From positions 1 through 43,549 of the forward strand of contig NZ_JACAPR010000033.1 in assembly GCF_013385635.1 (NCBI RefSeq): a stretch of 43,549 nucleotides of DNA, given 5' to 3'. Shown here one piece after another: positions 9,426-17,698 of the stretch. Position numbers and translations under genes: made by a program. A model generated the notes under the pieces. That model ran no database searches, was not told the DNA's origin, and was given only the letters and a program-made list of their open reading frames with translations. The stretch is from Pseudomonas gingeri. GTDB lineage: Bacteria; Pseudomonadota; Gammaproteobacteria; Pseudomonadales; Pseudomonadaceae. The number at the start of each line of letters is the position of its first letter. Position 1 is the stretch's first letter.

Positions 9426-10427
9426 TCAGGCAGTCGCCTTGTCGTCCTTCTTAAGACTTGCAGGCGGCCAGTTGTCGAGGCGCATGCCGAGGGACAGACC
9501 GCGGGAGGCCAGAACGTCCTTGATTTCAGTCAAGGATTTCTTGCCCAGGTTCGGAGTCTTCAACAGCTCTACTTCGGTACGCTGAATCAGGTCGCCGATG
9601 TAGTAGATGTTTTCCGCCTTAAGGCAGTTAGCCGAACGTACAGTCAGTTCCAGATCGTCAACCGGGCGAAGCAGGATCGGATCGATCTCGTCTTCCTGCT
9701 CGATAACCACTGGCTCACTGTCACCCTTGAGGTCGACGAACGCAGCCAACTGCTGTTGCAGGATGGTTGCAGCGCGGCGGATAGCCTCTTCAGGATCCAG
9801 AGTACCGTTGGTTTCCAGATCAATAACCAGTTTGTCCAGGTTGGTACGCTGCTCGACACGGGCGTTTTCCACCACGTATGCGATACGGCGAACCGGGCTG
9901 AACGAAGAGTCGAGCTGCAAGCGACCGATGCTGCGGCTTTCGTCTTCATCGCTCTGACGCGAGTCTGCTGGTTCATAACCACGACCACGAGCTACGGTGA
10001 GCTTCATGTTCAAGGCGCCGTTAGACGCCAGGTTGGCGATTACGTGATCGGGGTTAACGATCTCGACATCATGATCCAGCTGAATATCGGCAGCGGTAAC
10101 CACCCCCGAACCCTTCTTCGACAAGGTCAGCGTAACTTCGTCACGGCCGTGCAGCTTGATAGCCAGACCTTTAAGGTTCAACAGGATTTCAATGACGTCT
10201 TCCTGTACACCTTCGATGGCGCTGTACTCGTGGAGCACACCGTCAATCTCGGCCTCGACTACTGCACAGCCTGGCATTGAGGACAACAGGATGCGGCGCA
10301 GCGCGTTGCCCAGGGTGTGGCCAAAACCACGCTCGAGAGGCTCGAGAGTGATTTTAGCGCGGGTTGGACTGACAACCTGCACGTCAATGTGACGGGGTGT
10401 CAGGAACTCATTTACCGAAATCTGCAT
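9426..10427 (-). CDS. rpoA: RNA polymerase subunit alpha
   Basis: A 333-residue protein. The N-terminal assembly domain (residues 1 to about 235) shows LEPLERGFGHTLGNALRRILLSS, the dimer and beta-contact region. A flexible acidic linker follows, then the C-terminal DNA- and activator-binding domain (about 250-320) with RSANCLKAENIYYIGDLIQ, where the Arg corresponds to E. coli Arg265, and the helix-hairpin-helix NLGKKSLTEIKDVL. It nucleates polymerase assembly and reads UP elements. It lies between rpsD and rplQ in the alpha operon, 22 nt after rpsD. Confidence 0.99.
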   Translation of the reverse strand: MQISVNEFLTPRHIDVQVVSPTRAKITLEPLERGFGHTLGNALRRILLSSMPGCAVVEAEIDGVLHEYSAIEGVQEDVIEILLNLKGLAIKLHGRDEVTLTLSKKGSGVVTAADIQLDHDVEIVNPDHVIANLASNGALNMKLTVARGRGYEPADSRQSDEDESRSIGRLQLDSSFSPVRRIAYVVENARVEQRTNLDKLVIDLETNGTLDPEEAIRRAATILQQQLAAFVDLKGDSEPVVIEQEDEIDPILLRPVDDLELTVRSANCLKAENIYYIGDLIQRTEVELLKTPNLGKKSLTEIKDVLASRGLSLGMRLDNWPPASLKKDDKATA

Positions 10428-10449
10428 GGATGCACCTATTTTCTAGCCC

Positions 10450-11070
10450 TTACTTGGAGTAGAGCTCGACAATCAGGCTTTCGTTGATGTCGGCGGAGAG
10501 GTCACTGCGAGCAGGAACGTTCTTGAAAACGCCCGACTTCTTCTCAGTGTCCACTTCTACCCATTCTACGCGGCCACGCTGGGCACACAGATCGAGAGCC
10601 TGGACAATGCGCAGTTGATTCTTAGCTTTCTCACGAATAGCTACCACGTCACCAGCACGAACCTGGTAGGACGGGACGTTGACGGTTTTGCCGTTAACGC
10701 TGATCGACTTGTGCGATACCAGTTGACGGGATTCGGCACGAGTCGAGCCAAAACCCATACGGTATACAACGTTGTCCAGACGGCATTCGAGCAGTTGCAG
10801 CAGGTTTTCACCAGTTGCGCCTTTACGGCCGGCAGCTTCTTTGTAGTAGCCGCTGAACTGACGCTCAAGAACGCCATAAATACGACGGACCTTCTGCTTT
10901 TCACGCAGTTGGGTGCCGTAGTCGGACTGGCGACCGCGGCGTTGGCCGTGGATACCAGGTGCTGCTTCGATGTTGCACTTGGATTCGATAGCGCGCACGC
11001 CGCTCTTCAGGAAGAGATCGGTGCCTTCGCGACGAGCCAGTTTGCATTTTGGACCAATGTAACGAGCCAT
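10450..11070 (-). CDS. rpsD: 30S ribosomal protein S4
   Basis: A 206-residue primary 16S rRNA-binding protein, starting MARYIGPKCKLARREG. The S4 RNA-binding fold is at about residues 96-160 (RLDNVVYRMGFGSTRAESRQLVSHKSISVNG), and the conserved end ADINESLIVELYSK is intact. Only Cys9 and Cys32 of a possible zinc site remain, so it is the zinc-free type. In E. coli S4 represses alpha operon translation by binding the rpsM leader; the promoter and short leader at 11866-11953 could serve the same role here. Confidence 0.99.
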   Translation of the reverse strand: MARYIGPKCKLARREGTDLFLKSGVRAIESKCNIEAAPGIHGQRRGRQSDYGTQLREKQKVRRIYGVLERQFSGYYKEAAGRKGATGENLLQLLECRLDNVVYRMGFGSTRAESRQLVSHKSISVNGKTVNVPSYQVRAGDVVAIREKAKNQLRIVQALDLCAQRGRVEWVEVDTEKKSGVFKNVPARSDLSADINESLIVELYSK

Positions 11071-11088
11071 TCTTTACAATCTCCTGGA

Positions 11089-11478
11089 TTACACGCGGCG
11101 CTTCTTCGGCGGACGGCACCCGTTGTGCGGGATTGGCGTCACGTCGGTGATGCTGGCGATCTTATAGCCACAGCCGTTCAATGCACGGACAGCGGACTCA
11201 CGACCTGGACCTGGACCTTTGACATTGACGTCGAGGTTTTTCAGGCCGTATTCCAGCGCAGCTTGACCAGCACGTTCAGCAGCTACTTGAGCAGCGAACG
11301 GGGTGGACTTGCGGGAACCGCGGAAACCCGAACCACCGGAGGTAGCCCAGGAAAGAGCGTTACCTTGACGGTCGGTAATGGTCACGATGGTGTTGTTGAA
11401 AGACGCGTGGATGTGGGCGATGCCATCAACCACTGTCTTTTTGATTTTCTTACGAGGACGAGCAGCAGGTTTTGCCAT
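11089..11478 (-). CDS. rpsK: 30S ribosomal protein S11
   Basis: A 129-residue S11 with the basic N-terminus MAKPAARPRKKIKKTV, the HIHASFNNTIVTITDRQG core, and the conserved GPGPGRESAVRAL and CRPPKKRRV end. It forms part of the platform of the small subunit near the mRNA exit. Second gene of the alpha operon, 30 nt after rpsM and 18 nt before rpsD. Confidence 0.99.
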   Translation of the reverse strand: MAKPAARPRKKIKKTVVDGIAHIHASFNNTIVTITDRQGNALSWATSGGSGFRGSRKSTPFAAQVAAERAGQAALEYGLKNLDVNVKGPGPGRESAVRALNGCGYKIASITDVTPIPHNGCRPPKKRRV

Positions 11479-11508
11479 GACTAGATTCCTGTCGATTCGC
11501 TGGTGCGA

Positions 11509-11865
11509 TTACTTGCGGATCGGCTTACGCGGACCTTTGCGAGTACGCGCGTTGGTCTTGGTACGCTGACCGCGTACTGGCAGACCACGACGATGGCGCA
11601 GACCGCGGTAGCAGCCCAGGTCCATCAAGCGTTTGATTTTCATGTTGATTTCGCGACGCAGGTCACCTTCAGTGGTGAACTTCGCCACTTCGCCACGCAG
11701 CTGTTCAATCTGCTCGTCGCTCAGATCCTTGATCTTTGCGGCTGGGTTGACCCCAGTCACTGCACAAATTTTCTGTGCAGTAGTGCGACCAACACCATAG
11801 ATGTAGGTCAGCGAGATAACAGTGTGCTTGTTATCTGGAATGTTAACGCCTGCAATACGGGCCAT
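11509..11865 (-). CDS. rpsM: 30S ribosomal protein S13
   Basis: A 118-residue head protein of the small subunit that contacts P-site tRNA and the bridge to the 50S subunit. MARIAGVNIPDNKHTVISL start, YGVGRTTAQKIC helix-two-turn-helix and the basic tail RTRKGPRKPIRK are all present. It is the first gene of the alpha operon: a strong promoter (11925-11953) and a leader of about 50 nt precede it, and the spc operon hairpin lies just upstream. Confidence 0.99.
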   Translation of the reverse strand: MARIAGVNIPDNKHTVISLTYIYGVGRTTAQKICAVTGVNPAAKIKDLSDEQIEQLRGEVAKFTTEGDLRREINMKIKRLMDLGCYRGLRHRRGLPVRGQRTKTNARTRKGPRKPIRK

Positions 11866-11924
11866 TCAGTGGGACTCCAATTGACAGCTACCTACGCCCC
11901 GGAAGCCAAGAAATAGGGCGCGAG

Positions 11925-11953
11925 ATAATATCGCTGTAATAACAAATAATCAA
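11925..11953 (-). promoter_or_regulatory. alpha operon promoter
   Basis: On the minus strand -35 TTGATT (11948-11953), a 17-bp spacer and -10 TATTAT (11925-11930). The predicted start is near 11918, about 53 nt before rpsM. The -35 box is built from the T-rich tail of the preceding spc terminator. In the leader CGCCC can pair with GGGCG, which could belong to an S4-binding fold of the E. coli alpha-leader kind. Confidence 0.75.
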
Positions 11954-11977
11954 CCCAGCAGCGCACTAGCTGCTGGG
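11954..11977 (-). terminator. Terminator-like hairpin at the end of the spc operon
   Basis: CCCAGCAGC pairs with GCTGCTGGG (9 bp, 6-nt loop). On the minus strand it is followed by TTGATTATTTGTTATT, a broken T tract that doubles as the next promoter. Likely partial termination. Confidence 0.68.
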
Positions 11978-11994
11978 CTTCAAGCAGATCACAC

Positions 11995-12111
11995 TCAGCC
12001 TTGGCGCTGTTTGTGACGCGGTTCCGCGCTGCAAATTACTCGAACCACACCTTCGCGGCGAATAATCTTGCAGTTACGGCACAGCTTTTTCACCGATGCA
12101 CGAACTTTCAT
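11995..12111 (-). CDS. rpmJ: 50S ribosomal protein L36
   Basis: A 38-residue protein ([20 protein letters not shown] start, ending PRHKQRQG). Cys11, Cys14, Cys27 and His33 form the zinc ribbon, so this is the zinc-binding type of L36. It stabilises the large subunit near helices 89-91 of 23S rRNA. It is the last spc operon gene, 28 nt after secY, and is followed by the terminator-like hairpin at 11954. Confidence 0.97.
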
Positions 12112-12139
12112 CACCAACTCCTCGAACCTTATGGGTGCT

Positions 12140-13468
12140 TCAGCGCAGCATGCCGCTGCCGTAGCCCTTCAGGTTGGCTTTCTTCATCAGGGATTCGTAC
12201 TGGTGCGAAACGAGGTGCGATTGCACTTGGGACATAAAGTCCATCACAACCACGACCACGATCAGCAACGAGGTCCCGCCAAGGTAGAACGGAACGTTTG
12301 CCGCAACCACCAGGAACTGGGGCAGCAGGCACACGGCCGTCATATAAAGAGCACCGAACATGGTCAAACGAGTCAGAACGCCATCAATGTAGCGCGCCGA
12401 CTGCTCGCCTGGACGGATGCCCGGAATAAAGGCACCGGACTTCTTCAGGTTTTCCGCTACGTCTTTCGGATTGAACATCAACGCCGTATAGAAGAAGCAG
12501 AAGAAAATAATCCCTGCACTAAACAGCAGAATATTCAACGGCTGACCAGGAGCGATCGACTGCGAGATGTCCTGCAACCAGCCCATACCTTCAGACTGAC
12601 CGAACCAGGCACCCAACGAAGCCGGGAACAGCAAAATGCTGCTCGCGAAGATAGCAGGAATTACACCGGCCATATTCACTTTCAGCGGCAAGTGGCTGGT
12701 CTGCGCGGCGAAGACCTTGCGGCCCTGCTGACGCTTGGCGTAGTGAACAGCAATACGACGCTGGCCACGCTCAATGAACACCACGAAACCGATGATCGCT
12801 ACTGCCAGCAAACCGATGGCAACCAGGGCAAAAATATTGATATCACCCTGACGTGCAGACTCGAAAGACTGCCCGATCGCTCTCGGAAGACCGGCGACGA
12901 TACCCGAAAAAATCAACATCGAGATACCGTTACCCACACCGCGCTCTGTAATCTGCTCACCCAGCCACATCATGAACATCGCACCGGCCACGAACGTGGA
13001 CACTGCAACGAAATGGAAGCCGAAGTCACCAGTAAAAGCGACGCCCTGACCAGCCAGACCAATGGACATGCCAATGGCTTGAACAAGGGCCAGGACGACG
13101 GTGCCATAGCGGGTGTATTGGCTGATCTTGCGACGACCAGCCTCACCTTCCTTCTTCAACTGCTCCAGCTGCGGGCTGACGGCGGTCATCAGTTGCATGA
13201 TGATCGATGCCGAAATGTACGGCATGATCCCCAGTGCAAAGATGCTCATCCGCTCCAGCGCGCCGCCGGAAAACATGTTGAACAAGCTAAGAATGGTCCC
13301 CTCATTCTGTCGAAACAGGTCCGCCAGCCGGTCCGGGTTGATACCTGGAACTGGGATGTGTGCGCCTATCCGGTAGACGATAATCGCCAGGAATAGAAAA
13401 CGCAGTCGAGCCCAGAGCTCGGATAACCCGCCTTTGCTGAGCGCTGAGAGAGCACCTTGCTTAGCCAT
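12140..13468 (-). CDS. secY: Protein translocase subunit SecY
   Basis: A 442-residue inner-membrane protein with ten predicted helices, forming the protein-conducting channel of the Sec pathway. The N-terminal [22 protein letters not shown], the plug-region segment after helix 1, the cytoplasmic loop [32 protein letters not shown], and the C-terminal loop with [22 protein letters not shown] match SecY signatures. The ATG at 13468 abuts the rplO stop with no gap. Co-transcription with ribosomal proteins ties secretion capacity to growth; SecE is encoded at 38872. Confidence 0.99.
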
Positions 13469-13903
13469 TTATTCCTCGAACTTGCCGCCAGCTGCTTCGA
13501 TAGCCGCACGCGCACCTTTGGTGGCGGCGATGCCCTTGATAGTTACAGCGCGAGTCACTTCGCCCGACAGCATGATTTTCACACGCTGTACGTTCTGGTT
13601 GATCACGTTGGCATCTTTCAGGGACTGCACGGTAACGACGTCGCCTTCCACTTTGGCCAGCTCGGACAGACGCACTTCTGCGCGATCCATGGCTTTCAGG
13701 GAAACGAAACCGAACTTCGGCAGGCGACGATGCAGCGGCTGTTGACCGCCTTCAAAGCCTGGAGCGATGGTGCCACCGGAGCGGGAAGTCTGACCTTTGT
13801 GACCACGGCCACCAGTCTTACCCAAACCACTACCGATACCACGGCCCGGACGATGCTTTTCGCGACGGGAACCCGGCGCTGGACTCAGATCATTGAGTTT
13901 CAT
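13469..13903 (-). CDS. rplO: 50S ribosomal protein L15
   Basis: A 144-residue late-assembling large-subunit protein. The Gly/Arg-rich N-terminal extension (RPGRGIGSGLGKTGGRGHKGQ) threads into 23S rRNA and is fully conserved; the globular C-terminal part ends KGARAAIEAAGGKFEE. Its stop abuts the secY start, and it begins 3 nt after rpmD. Confidence 0.99.
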   Translation of the reverse strand: MKLNDLSPAPGSRREKHRPGRGIGSGLGKTGGRGHKGQTSRSGGTIAPGFEGGQQPLHRRLPKFGFVSLKAMDRAEVRLSELAKVEGDVVTVQSLKDANVINQNVQRVKIMLSGEVTRAVTIKGIAATKGARAAIEAAGGKFEE

Positions 13904-13906
13904 CGA

Positions 13907-14083
13907 TTAACCCTCGACACGCAGCATGTAGTAAGCCTTGTTGATCATCCCGCGATTCTCGGGAGTATCCTGGACTTCTACAGTGTGACCGATGCGACGC
14001 AGGCCCAGACCCTTAACACACAGTTTGTGGTTAGGGATGCGGCCGGTCATGCTTTTGATCAGCGTTACTTTTACGGTTGCCAT
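13907..14083 (-). CDS. rpmD: 50S ribosomal protein L30
   Basis: A 58-residue protein ([20 protein letters not shown] start, [21 protein letters not shown] end region) with the compact L30 ferredoxin-like fold. I chose the ATG at 14083; a GTG 6 nt upstream would add Met-Ile but overlaps the rpsE stop. The start is 2 nt after the rpsE stop, so translation is probably coupled. Confidence 0.97.
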
Positions 14084-14085
14084 GA

Positions 14086-14586
14086 TCACAGGATCTCCGC
14101 TGCAGTTTTGCCGCGCTTGGCAGCAATGGACTCAGGGGACTGCATGGCTTTCAAACCCTTGAAAGTGGCGTGAACCACGTTTACCGGGTTGGTCGAGCCG
14201 TAGCACTTGGCCAGAACGTTCTGAACGCCAGCAACTTCGAGGACAGCACGCATAGCGCCGCCAGCGATGATACCGGTACCTTCAGAAGCAGGCTGCATGT
14301 AAACCTTGGAAGCGCCGTGAGCGGACTTCATGGCGTACTGCAGAGTGGTGCCGTTCAGGTCCACCTGGATCATGTTGCGGCGAGCAGCTTCCATAGCCTT
14401 CTGGATCGCAGCAGGCACTTCACGCGACTTGCCACGGCCGAAGCCTACACGGCCCTTACCATCACCCACCACGGTCAACGCGGTGAAAGTGAAGATACGG
14501 CCGCCTTTAACGGTTTTGGCTACGCGGTTAACTTGAACCAGCTTCTCGATGTAGCCTTCGTCGCGCTTTTGGTCGTTATTTGACAT
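14086..14586 (-). CDS. rpsE: 30S ribosomal protein S5
   Basis: A 166-residue protein of the small-subunit body involved in decoding accuracy and mRNA helicase activity. The double-stranded RNA-binding-like N-terminal domain ([37 protein letters not shown]) and the C-terminal domain ([27 protein letters not shown]) are complete. It starts 3 nt after rplR. Confidence 0.99.
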
Positions 14587-14589
14587 AAC

Positions 14590-14940
14590 TTAGAACTCCA
14601 GCCCAGCTTCACGAGCAGCATCAGCCAGCGCCTTGACGCGACCGTGGTACTTGAAGCCAGAGCGGTCGAAAGCCACCTGCGAGACGCCTGCGGCTTTAGC
14701 ACGCGAAGCGACCAGCTGGCCAACCTTAGTGGCCGCGTCGATGTTGCCAGTGGCACCATCACGCAGTTCTTTATCCAAAGTCGAGGCACTTGCCAGGACT
14801 TTGTTGCCGTCGGCCGAAATGACCTGGGCGTAGATGTGCTGCGAAGAGCGGAACACGCAGAGACGCACGACTTCGAGTTCGTGCATTTTCAGGCGTGCTT
14901 TGCGAGCGCGACGCAGTCGAGTAACTTTTTTGTCGGTCAT
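14590..14940 (-). CDS. rplR: 50S ribosomal protein L18
   Basis: A 116-residue 5S rRNA-binding protein. The basic N-terminus (KVTRLRRARKARLKMHEL) and the core with CVFRSSQHIYAQVI and AFDRSGFKYHGRVKALADAAREAGLEF fit L18. Together with L5 and L25 it anchors 5S rRNA to the central protuberance. Located 10 nt after rplF and 3 nt before rpsE. Confidence 0.99.
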   Translation of the reverse strand: MTDKKVTRLRRARKARLKMHELEVVRLCVFRSSQHIYAQVISADGNKVLASASTLDKELRDGATGNIDAATKVGQLVASRAKAAGVSQVAFDRSGFKYHGRVKALADAAREAGLEF

Positions 14941-14950
14941 TTGCTATGCC

Positions 14951-15484
14951 CTACTTCTTCTTGGCTTCTTTACGACGGACGACTTCGTCCGCGTAGCGCA
15001 CACCTTTGCCTTTGTACGGCTCTGGTGGACGGAAGTCGCGGATCTCGGCGGCCACTTGACCTACCAGCTGCTTGTCGATGCCCTTGATCAGGATATCGGT
15101 CTGGCTAGGAGTCTCAGCGGTGATGCCTTCCGGCAGTTCGTAATCCACTGGATGCGAGAAGCCAAGAGCCAGGTTCAGCACTGTGCCTTTTGCTTGCGCT
15201 TTGTAACCAACACCGACCAGCTGGAGCTTGCGCTCGAAGCCTTGGCTTACGCCTTGGACCATGTTGTTTACCAACGCACGAGTGGTACCAGCCATTGCGC
15301 GAGTCTGTTGATCGCCATTGCGAGCAGCGAAACGCAGCTCACCAGCTTCTTCAACAATCTCAACGGACGAATGGATGTTCAGTTCAAGAGTGCCCTTGGC
15401 ACCCTTCACCGAAAGCTGTTGGCCGGCGAATTTTACTTCGACACCAGCTGGCAGCTTAACGGGGTTCTTAGCGACGCGAGACAT
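14951..15484 (-). CDS. rplF: 50S ribosomal protein L6
   Basis: A 177-residue protein near the factor-binding site of the large subunit, made of two related domains. MSRVAKNPVKLPAGVEVKFA begins the first; the second holds the conserved signature PEPYKGKGVRYADEVVRRKEAKKK at the C-terminus. It begins 12 nt after rpsH. Confidence 0.99.
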   Translation of the reverse strand: MSRVAKNPVKLPAGVEVKFAGQQLSVKGAKGTLELNIHSSVEIVEEAGELRFAARNGDQQTRAMAGTTRALVNNMVQGVSQGFERKLQLVGVGYKAQAKGTVLNLALGFSHPVDYELPEGITAETPSQTDILIKGIDKQLVGQVAAEIRDFRPPEPYKGKGVRYADEVVRRKEAKKK

Positions 15485-15496
15485 GCTTATCCCCCC

Positions 15497-15889
15497 TTAG
15501 AACACAGTGCAAAGAACTTCGCCGCCGACACCGGCAGCGCGCGCAGCACGATCAGTCATCACACCCTTGTTGGTGGAGACGATAGACACGCCCAGACCGC
15601 CACGAACTTTCGGCAGGTCTTCGACGGACTTGTACTGACGCAGGCCTGGACGGCTAACGCGCTTCACTTCCTCGATGACCGGACGGCCTTCGAAGTACTT
15701 CAGCTCGATGGACAGCGACGGCTTGGCGTCGGTGGTGATCTGAAAACCCGCGATGTAACCTTCGTCCTTCAGGACTTTTGCTACAGCCACCTTCAACGTG
15801 GAAGACGGCATGCTTACGACGGACTTTTCAGCCATCTGGGCATTACGGATTCGAGTTAGCATGTCCGCTAACGGGTCCTGCATACTCAT
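15497..15889 (-). CDS. rpsH: 30S ribosomal protein S8
   Basis: A 130-residue primary 16S rRNA-binding protein (MSMQDPLADMLTRIRNAQMA start; C-terminal VSTNKGVMTDRAARAAGVGGE). In E. coli S8 represses the spc operon by binding its mRNA near rplE. The first of two close ATGs (15889, giving MSMQD) matches E. coli S8. The gene is preceded by an unusually long 212-nt spacer holding a hairpin, a promoter-like pair and T-run hairpins, so it may head its own transcript. Confidence 0.99.
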   Translation of the reverse strand: MSMQDPLADMLTRIRNAQMAEKSVVSMPSSTLKVAVAKVLKDEGYIAGFQITTDAKPSLSIELKYFEGRPVIEEVKRVSRPGLRQYKSVEDLPKVRGGLGVSIVSTNKGVMTDRAARAAGVGGEVLCTVF

Positions 15890-15987
15890 GGGCTAGACGC
15901 TCCTGATACAAAAAAAATGAGCCTTGCGGCTACAACTGTCGCCGAGTGACTCCACACGTAAAAAGTGCGGGCTCAGGCGAGCCGGTC

Positions 15988-16016
15988 ATTCTAGACACAC
16001 CCCACAAATGAATCAA
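15988..16016 (-). promoter_or_regulatory. Candidate internal promoter of the spc operon, before rpsH
   Basis: On the minus strand -35 TTGATT (16011-16016), 17-bp spacer, -10 TAGAAT (15988-15993). The predicted start near 15981 gives a leader of about 92 nt. The -35 hexamer is in the 3' arm of the 13-bp hairpin at 16009-16038, an arrangement like that at the alpha operon promoter. The leader contains GGCTC/GAGCC followed by CGCACTTTTT, and AGCC-GCAA-GGCT followed by CATTTTTTTT. Confidence 0.6.
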
Positions 16017-16038
16017 GCCCCAAAAGGGGCTTGATTCA
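16009..16038 (-). terminator. Perfect 13-bp hairpin between rpsN and rpsH
   Basis: TGAATCAAGCCCC pairs completely with its complement around a 4-nt loop. On the minus strand only TTTGTG follows, so termination would be weak; it may instead be an RNA processing site or protect the upstream message. It directly precedes and overlaps the candidate rpsH promoter. Confidence 0.5.
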
Positions 16039-16101
16039 TACTCAAGGCCACCGACGGTCAGGTTCTTGCGACCCCGACCGCGATGACTTGGGCGGTATGG
16101 C

Positions 16102-16407
16102 TTACCAGCTGGCTTTGACCAGACCTGGTACGTCACCACGCATTGCAGCTTCACGCAGCTTGTTACGGCCGAGGCCGAACTTGCGGTAAACGCCGTGCGG
16201 ACGACCGGTGATGCGGCAGCGGTTACGCATGCGCGCAGCGCTTGCGTCACGTGGCTGCTTCTGCAGGGCTACGGAAGCTTCCCAACGCGCTTCTGGACTT
16301 GCGTTCAGATCGACGATGATTGCTTTGAGCGCTGCACGCTTGACGGCGTACTTGGCAACGGTGAGCTGACGCTTCAGCTCACGGTTTTTCATGCTCTTCT
16401 TGGCCAT
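16102..16407 (-). CDS. rpsN: 30S ribosomal protein S14 (zinc-free long form)
   Basis: A 101-residue S14 of the long type. The C-terminal region NRCRITGRPHGVYRKFGLGR lacks the CxxC pairs of the short zinc form. I chose the ATG at 16407 because it yields the conserved MAKKSMKNRELKRQ start, 13 nt after rplE; an in-frame extension of 22 residues into rplE is not conserved in character. It is followed by the 212-nt spacer before rpsH, an interruption in an otherwise tight operon. Confidence 0.97.
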   Translation of the reverse strand: MAKKSMKNRELKRQLTVAKYAVKRAALKAIIVDLNASPEARWEASVALQKQPRDASAARMRNRCRITGRPHGVYRKFGLGRNKLREAAMRGDVPGLVKASW

Positions 16408-16420
16408 TTTCCTACTCCAA

Positions 16421-16960
16421 TCAGTTGCGGAACGGGAATTTGAAAGCACGCAGCAATGCGCGACCTTCTTCATCCGATTTGGCAGTGGTGGTCAGGGTAA
16501 TGTCCAGACCGCGCAGAGCATCGATCTTGTCGTAATCGATTTCCGGGAAAATGATCTGCTCTTTCACGCCCATGCTGTAGTTGCCACGACCATCGAAGGA
16601 CTTGGCATTCAGGCCGCGGAAGTCGCGAACCCGAGGCAGGGAGATCGACAGCAGACGATCCAGGAACTCATACATACGATCGCGACGCAGGGTCACTTTG
16701 ACACCGATCGGCCAACCTTCGCGGACTTTGAAGCCTGCGATGGATTTGCGAGCGTGAGTCACAACGACTTTCTGGCCGGTGATCTTTTCCAGGTCGGCAA
16801 CAGCGTGCTCGATGACTTTTTTGTCGCCGATCGCTTCGCCCAGACCCATGTTCAGGGTGATCTTGGTAATGCGCGGAACTTCCATCACGTTCGCCAGCTT
16901 AAGTTCTTCCTTAAGCTTCGGAGCGATTTCCTTCCGGTAAATCTCTTTCAGTCGTGCCAT
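16421..16960 (-). CDS. rplE: 50S ribosomal protein L5
   Basis: A 179-residue 5S rRNA-binding protein of the central protuberance that touches P-site tRNA. MARLKEIYRKEIAPKLKEEL start, TKITLNMGLGEA, and the C-terminal FPEIDYDKIDALRGLDITLTTTAKSDEEG are typical. It is 20 nt after rplX; in E. coli S8 binds the mRNA at this junction. Confidence 0.99.
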   Translation of the reverse strand: MARLKEIYRKEIAPKLKEELKLANVMEVPRITKITLNMGLGEAIGDKKVIEHAVADLEKITGQKVVVTHARKSIAGFKVREGWPIGVKVTLRRDRMYEFLDRLLSISLPRVRDFRGLNAKSFDGRGNYSMGVKEQIIFPEIDYDKIDALRGLDITLTTTAKSDEEGRALLRAFKFPFRN

Positions 16961-16980
16961 GGTCTTCTACCTAGCAGTGT

Positions 16981-17295
16981 TCAAGCATCAACCGCTTTTT
17001 GGGTCGACTTGAAGACACGAATTTTTTTGCCGTCTTCTACTTTGAAACCAACGCGGTCAGCCTTGTTGGTTTCGCCGTTGAAAATGGCGACGTTGGAAGC
17101 GTGCAGTGGCGCTTCTTTCTCGACGATACCGCCCTGTACGCCCGACATCGGGTTAGGCTTGGTATGACGCTTGACCAGGTTCAAGCCACCGATGACCAGA
17201 CGGTCATCAGCGAGAACCTTAAGCACCTTACCGCGCTTACCTTTGTCTTTGCCGGCGATCACGATGATCTCGTCGTCACGACGAATCTTTTGCAT
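16981..17295 (-). CDS. rplX: 50S ribosomal protein L24
   Basis: A 104-residue early assembly protein of the large subunit. The KOW motif is at the N-terminus (RRDDEIIVIAGKDKGKRGKVLKV), followed by NLVKRHTKPNP and a beta-rich tail with VGFKVEDGKKIRVFKST. Second gene of the spc operon, 11 nt after rplN. Confidence 0.99.
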   Translation of the reverse strand: MQKIRRDDEIIVIAGKDKGKRGKVLKVLADDRLVIGGLNLVKRHTKPNPMSGVQGGIVEKEAPLHASNVAIFNGETNKADRVGFKVEDGKKIRVFKSTQKAVDA

Positions 17296-17306
17296 GTCGG
17301 ATCTCC

Positions 17307-17675
17307 TTACAGCACTTCTGGGGCGAGCGAGACGATCTTCATGAACTTCTCGGTACGAAGTTCACGGGTCACTGGCCCAAAGATACGGGTGCCGATCGGC
17401 TCTTGCTTGTTGTTCAACAGAACAGCAGCGTTGCCATCAAAGCGGATAATGGAGCCATCAGCACGACGTACGCCGTGACGGGTGCGGACTACAACAGCAG
17501 TCATCACCTGGCCTTTTTTCACCTTACCGCGAGGAATTGCTTCCTTGACGGTAACTTTGATGATGTCACCGATACCAGCGTAACGACGATGGGAGCCACC
17601 CAGCACCTTGATGCACATAACGCGGCGAGCGCCGCTGTTATCGGCCACATCGAGCATGGATTGAGTCTGAATCAT
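17307..17675 (-). CDS. rplN: 50S ribosomal protein L14
   Basis: A 122-residue beta-barrel protein at the subunit interface (bridge B8). MIQTQSMLDVADNSGARRVMCIKVLGG and IFGPVTRELRTEKFMKIVSLAPEVL are the two signatures. It opens the spc gene group, only 23 nt after rpsQ, and no promoter is evident in that gap, so S10 and spc genes are probably read as one transcript up to rpsN. Confidence 0.99.
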   Translation of the reverse strand: MIQTQSMLDVADNSGARRVMCIKVLGGSHRRYAGIGDIIKVTVKEAIPRGKVKKGQVMTAVVVRTRHGVRRADGSIIRFDGNAAVLLNNKQEPIGTRIFGPVTRELRTEKFMKIVSLAPEVL

Positions 17676-17698
17676 ATAATTTCTCCGACCCCTAGTCC

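Noticed and set aside
15930..16250. Minus-strand open frame covering the rpsN-rpsH spacer.
   Set aside because: It overlaps half of rpsN out of frame, has no ribosome binding site, and includes the hairpin and promoter elements; no protein-like pattern is seen.
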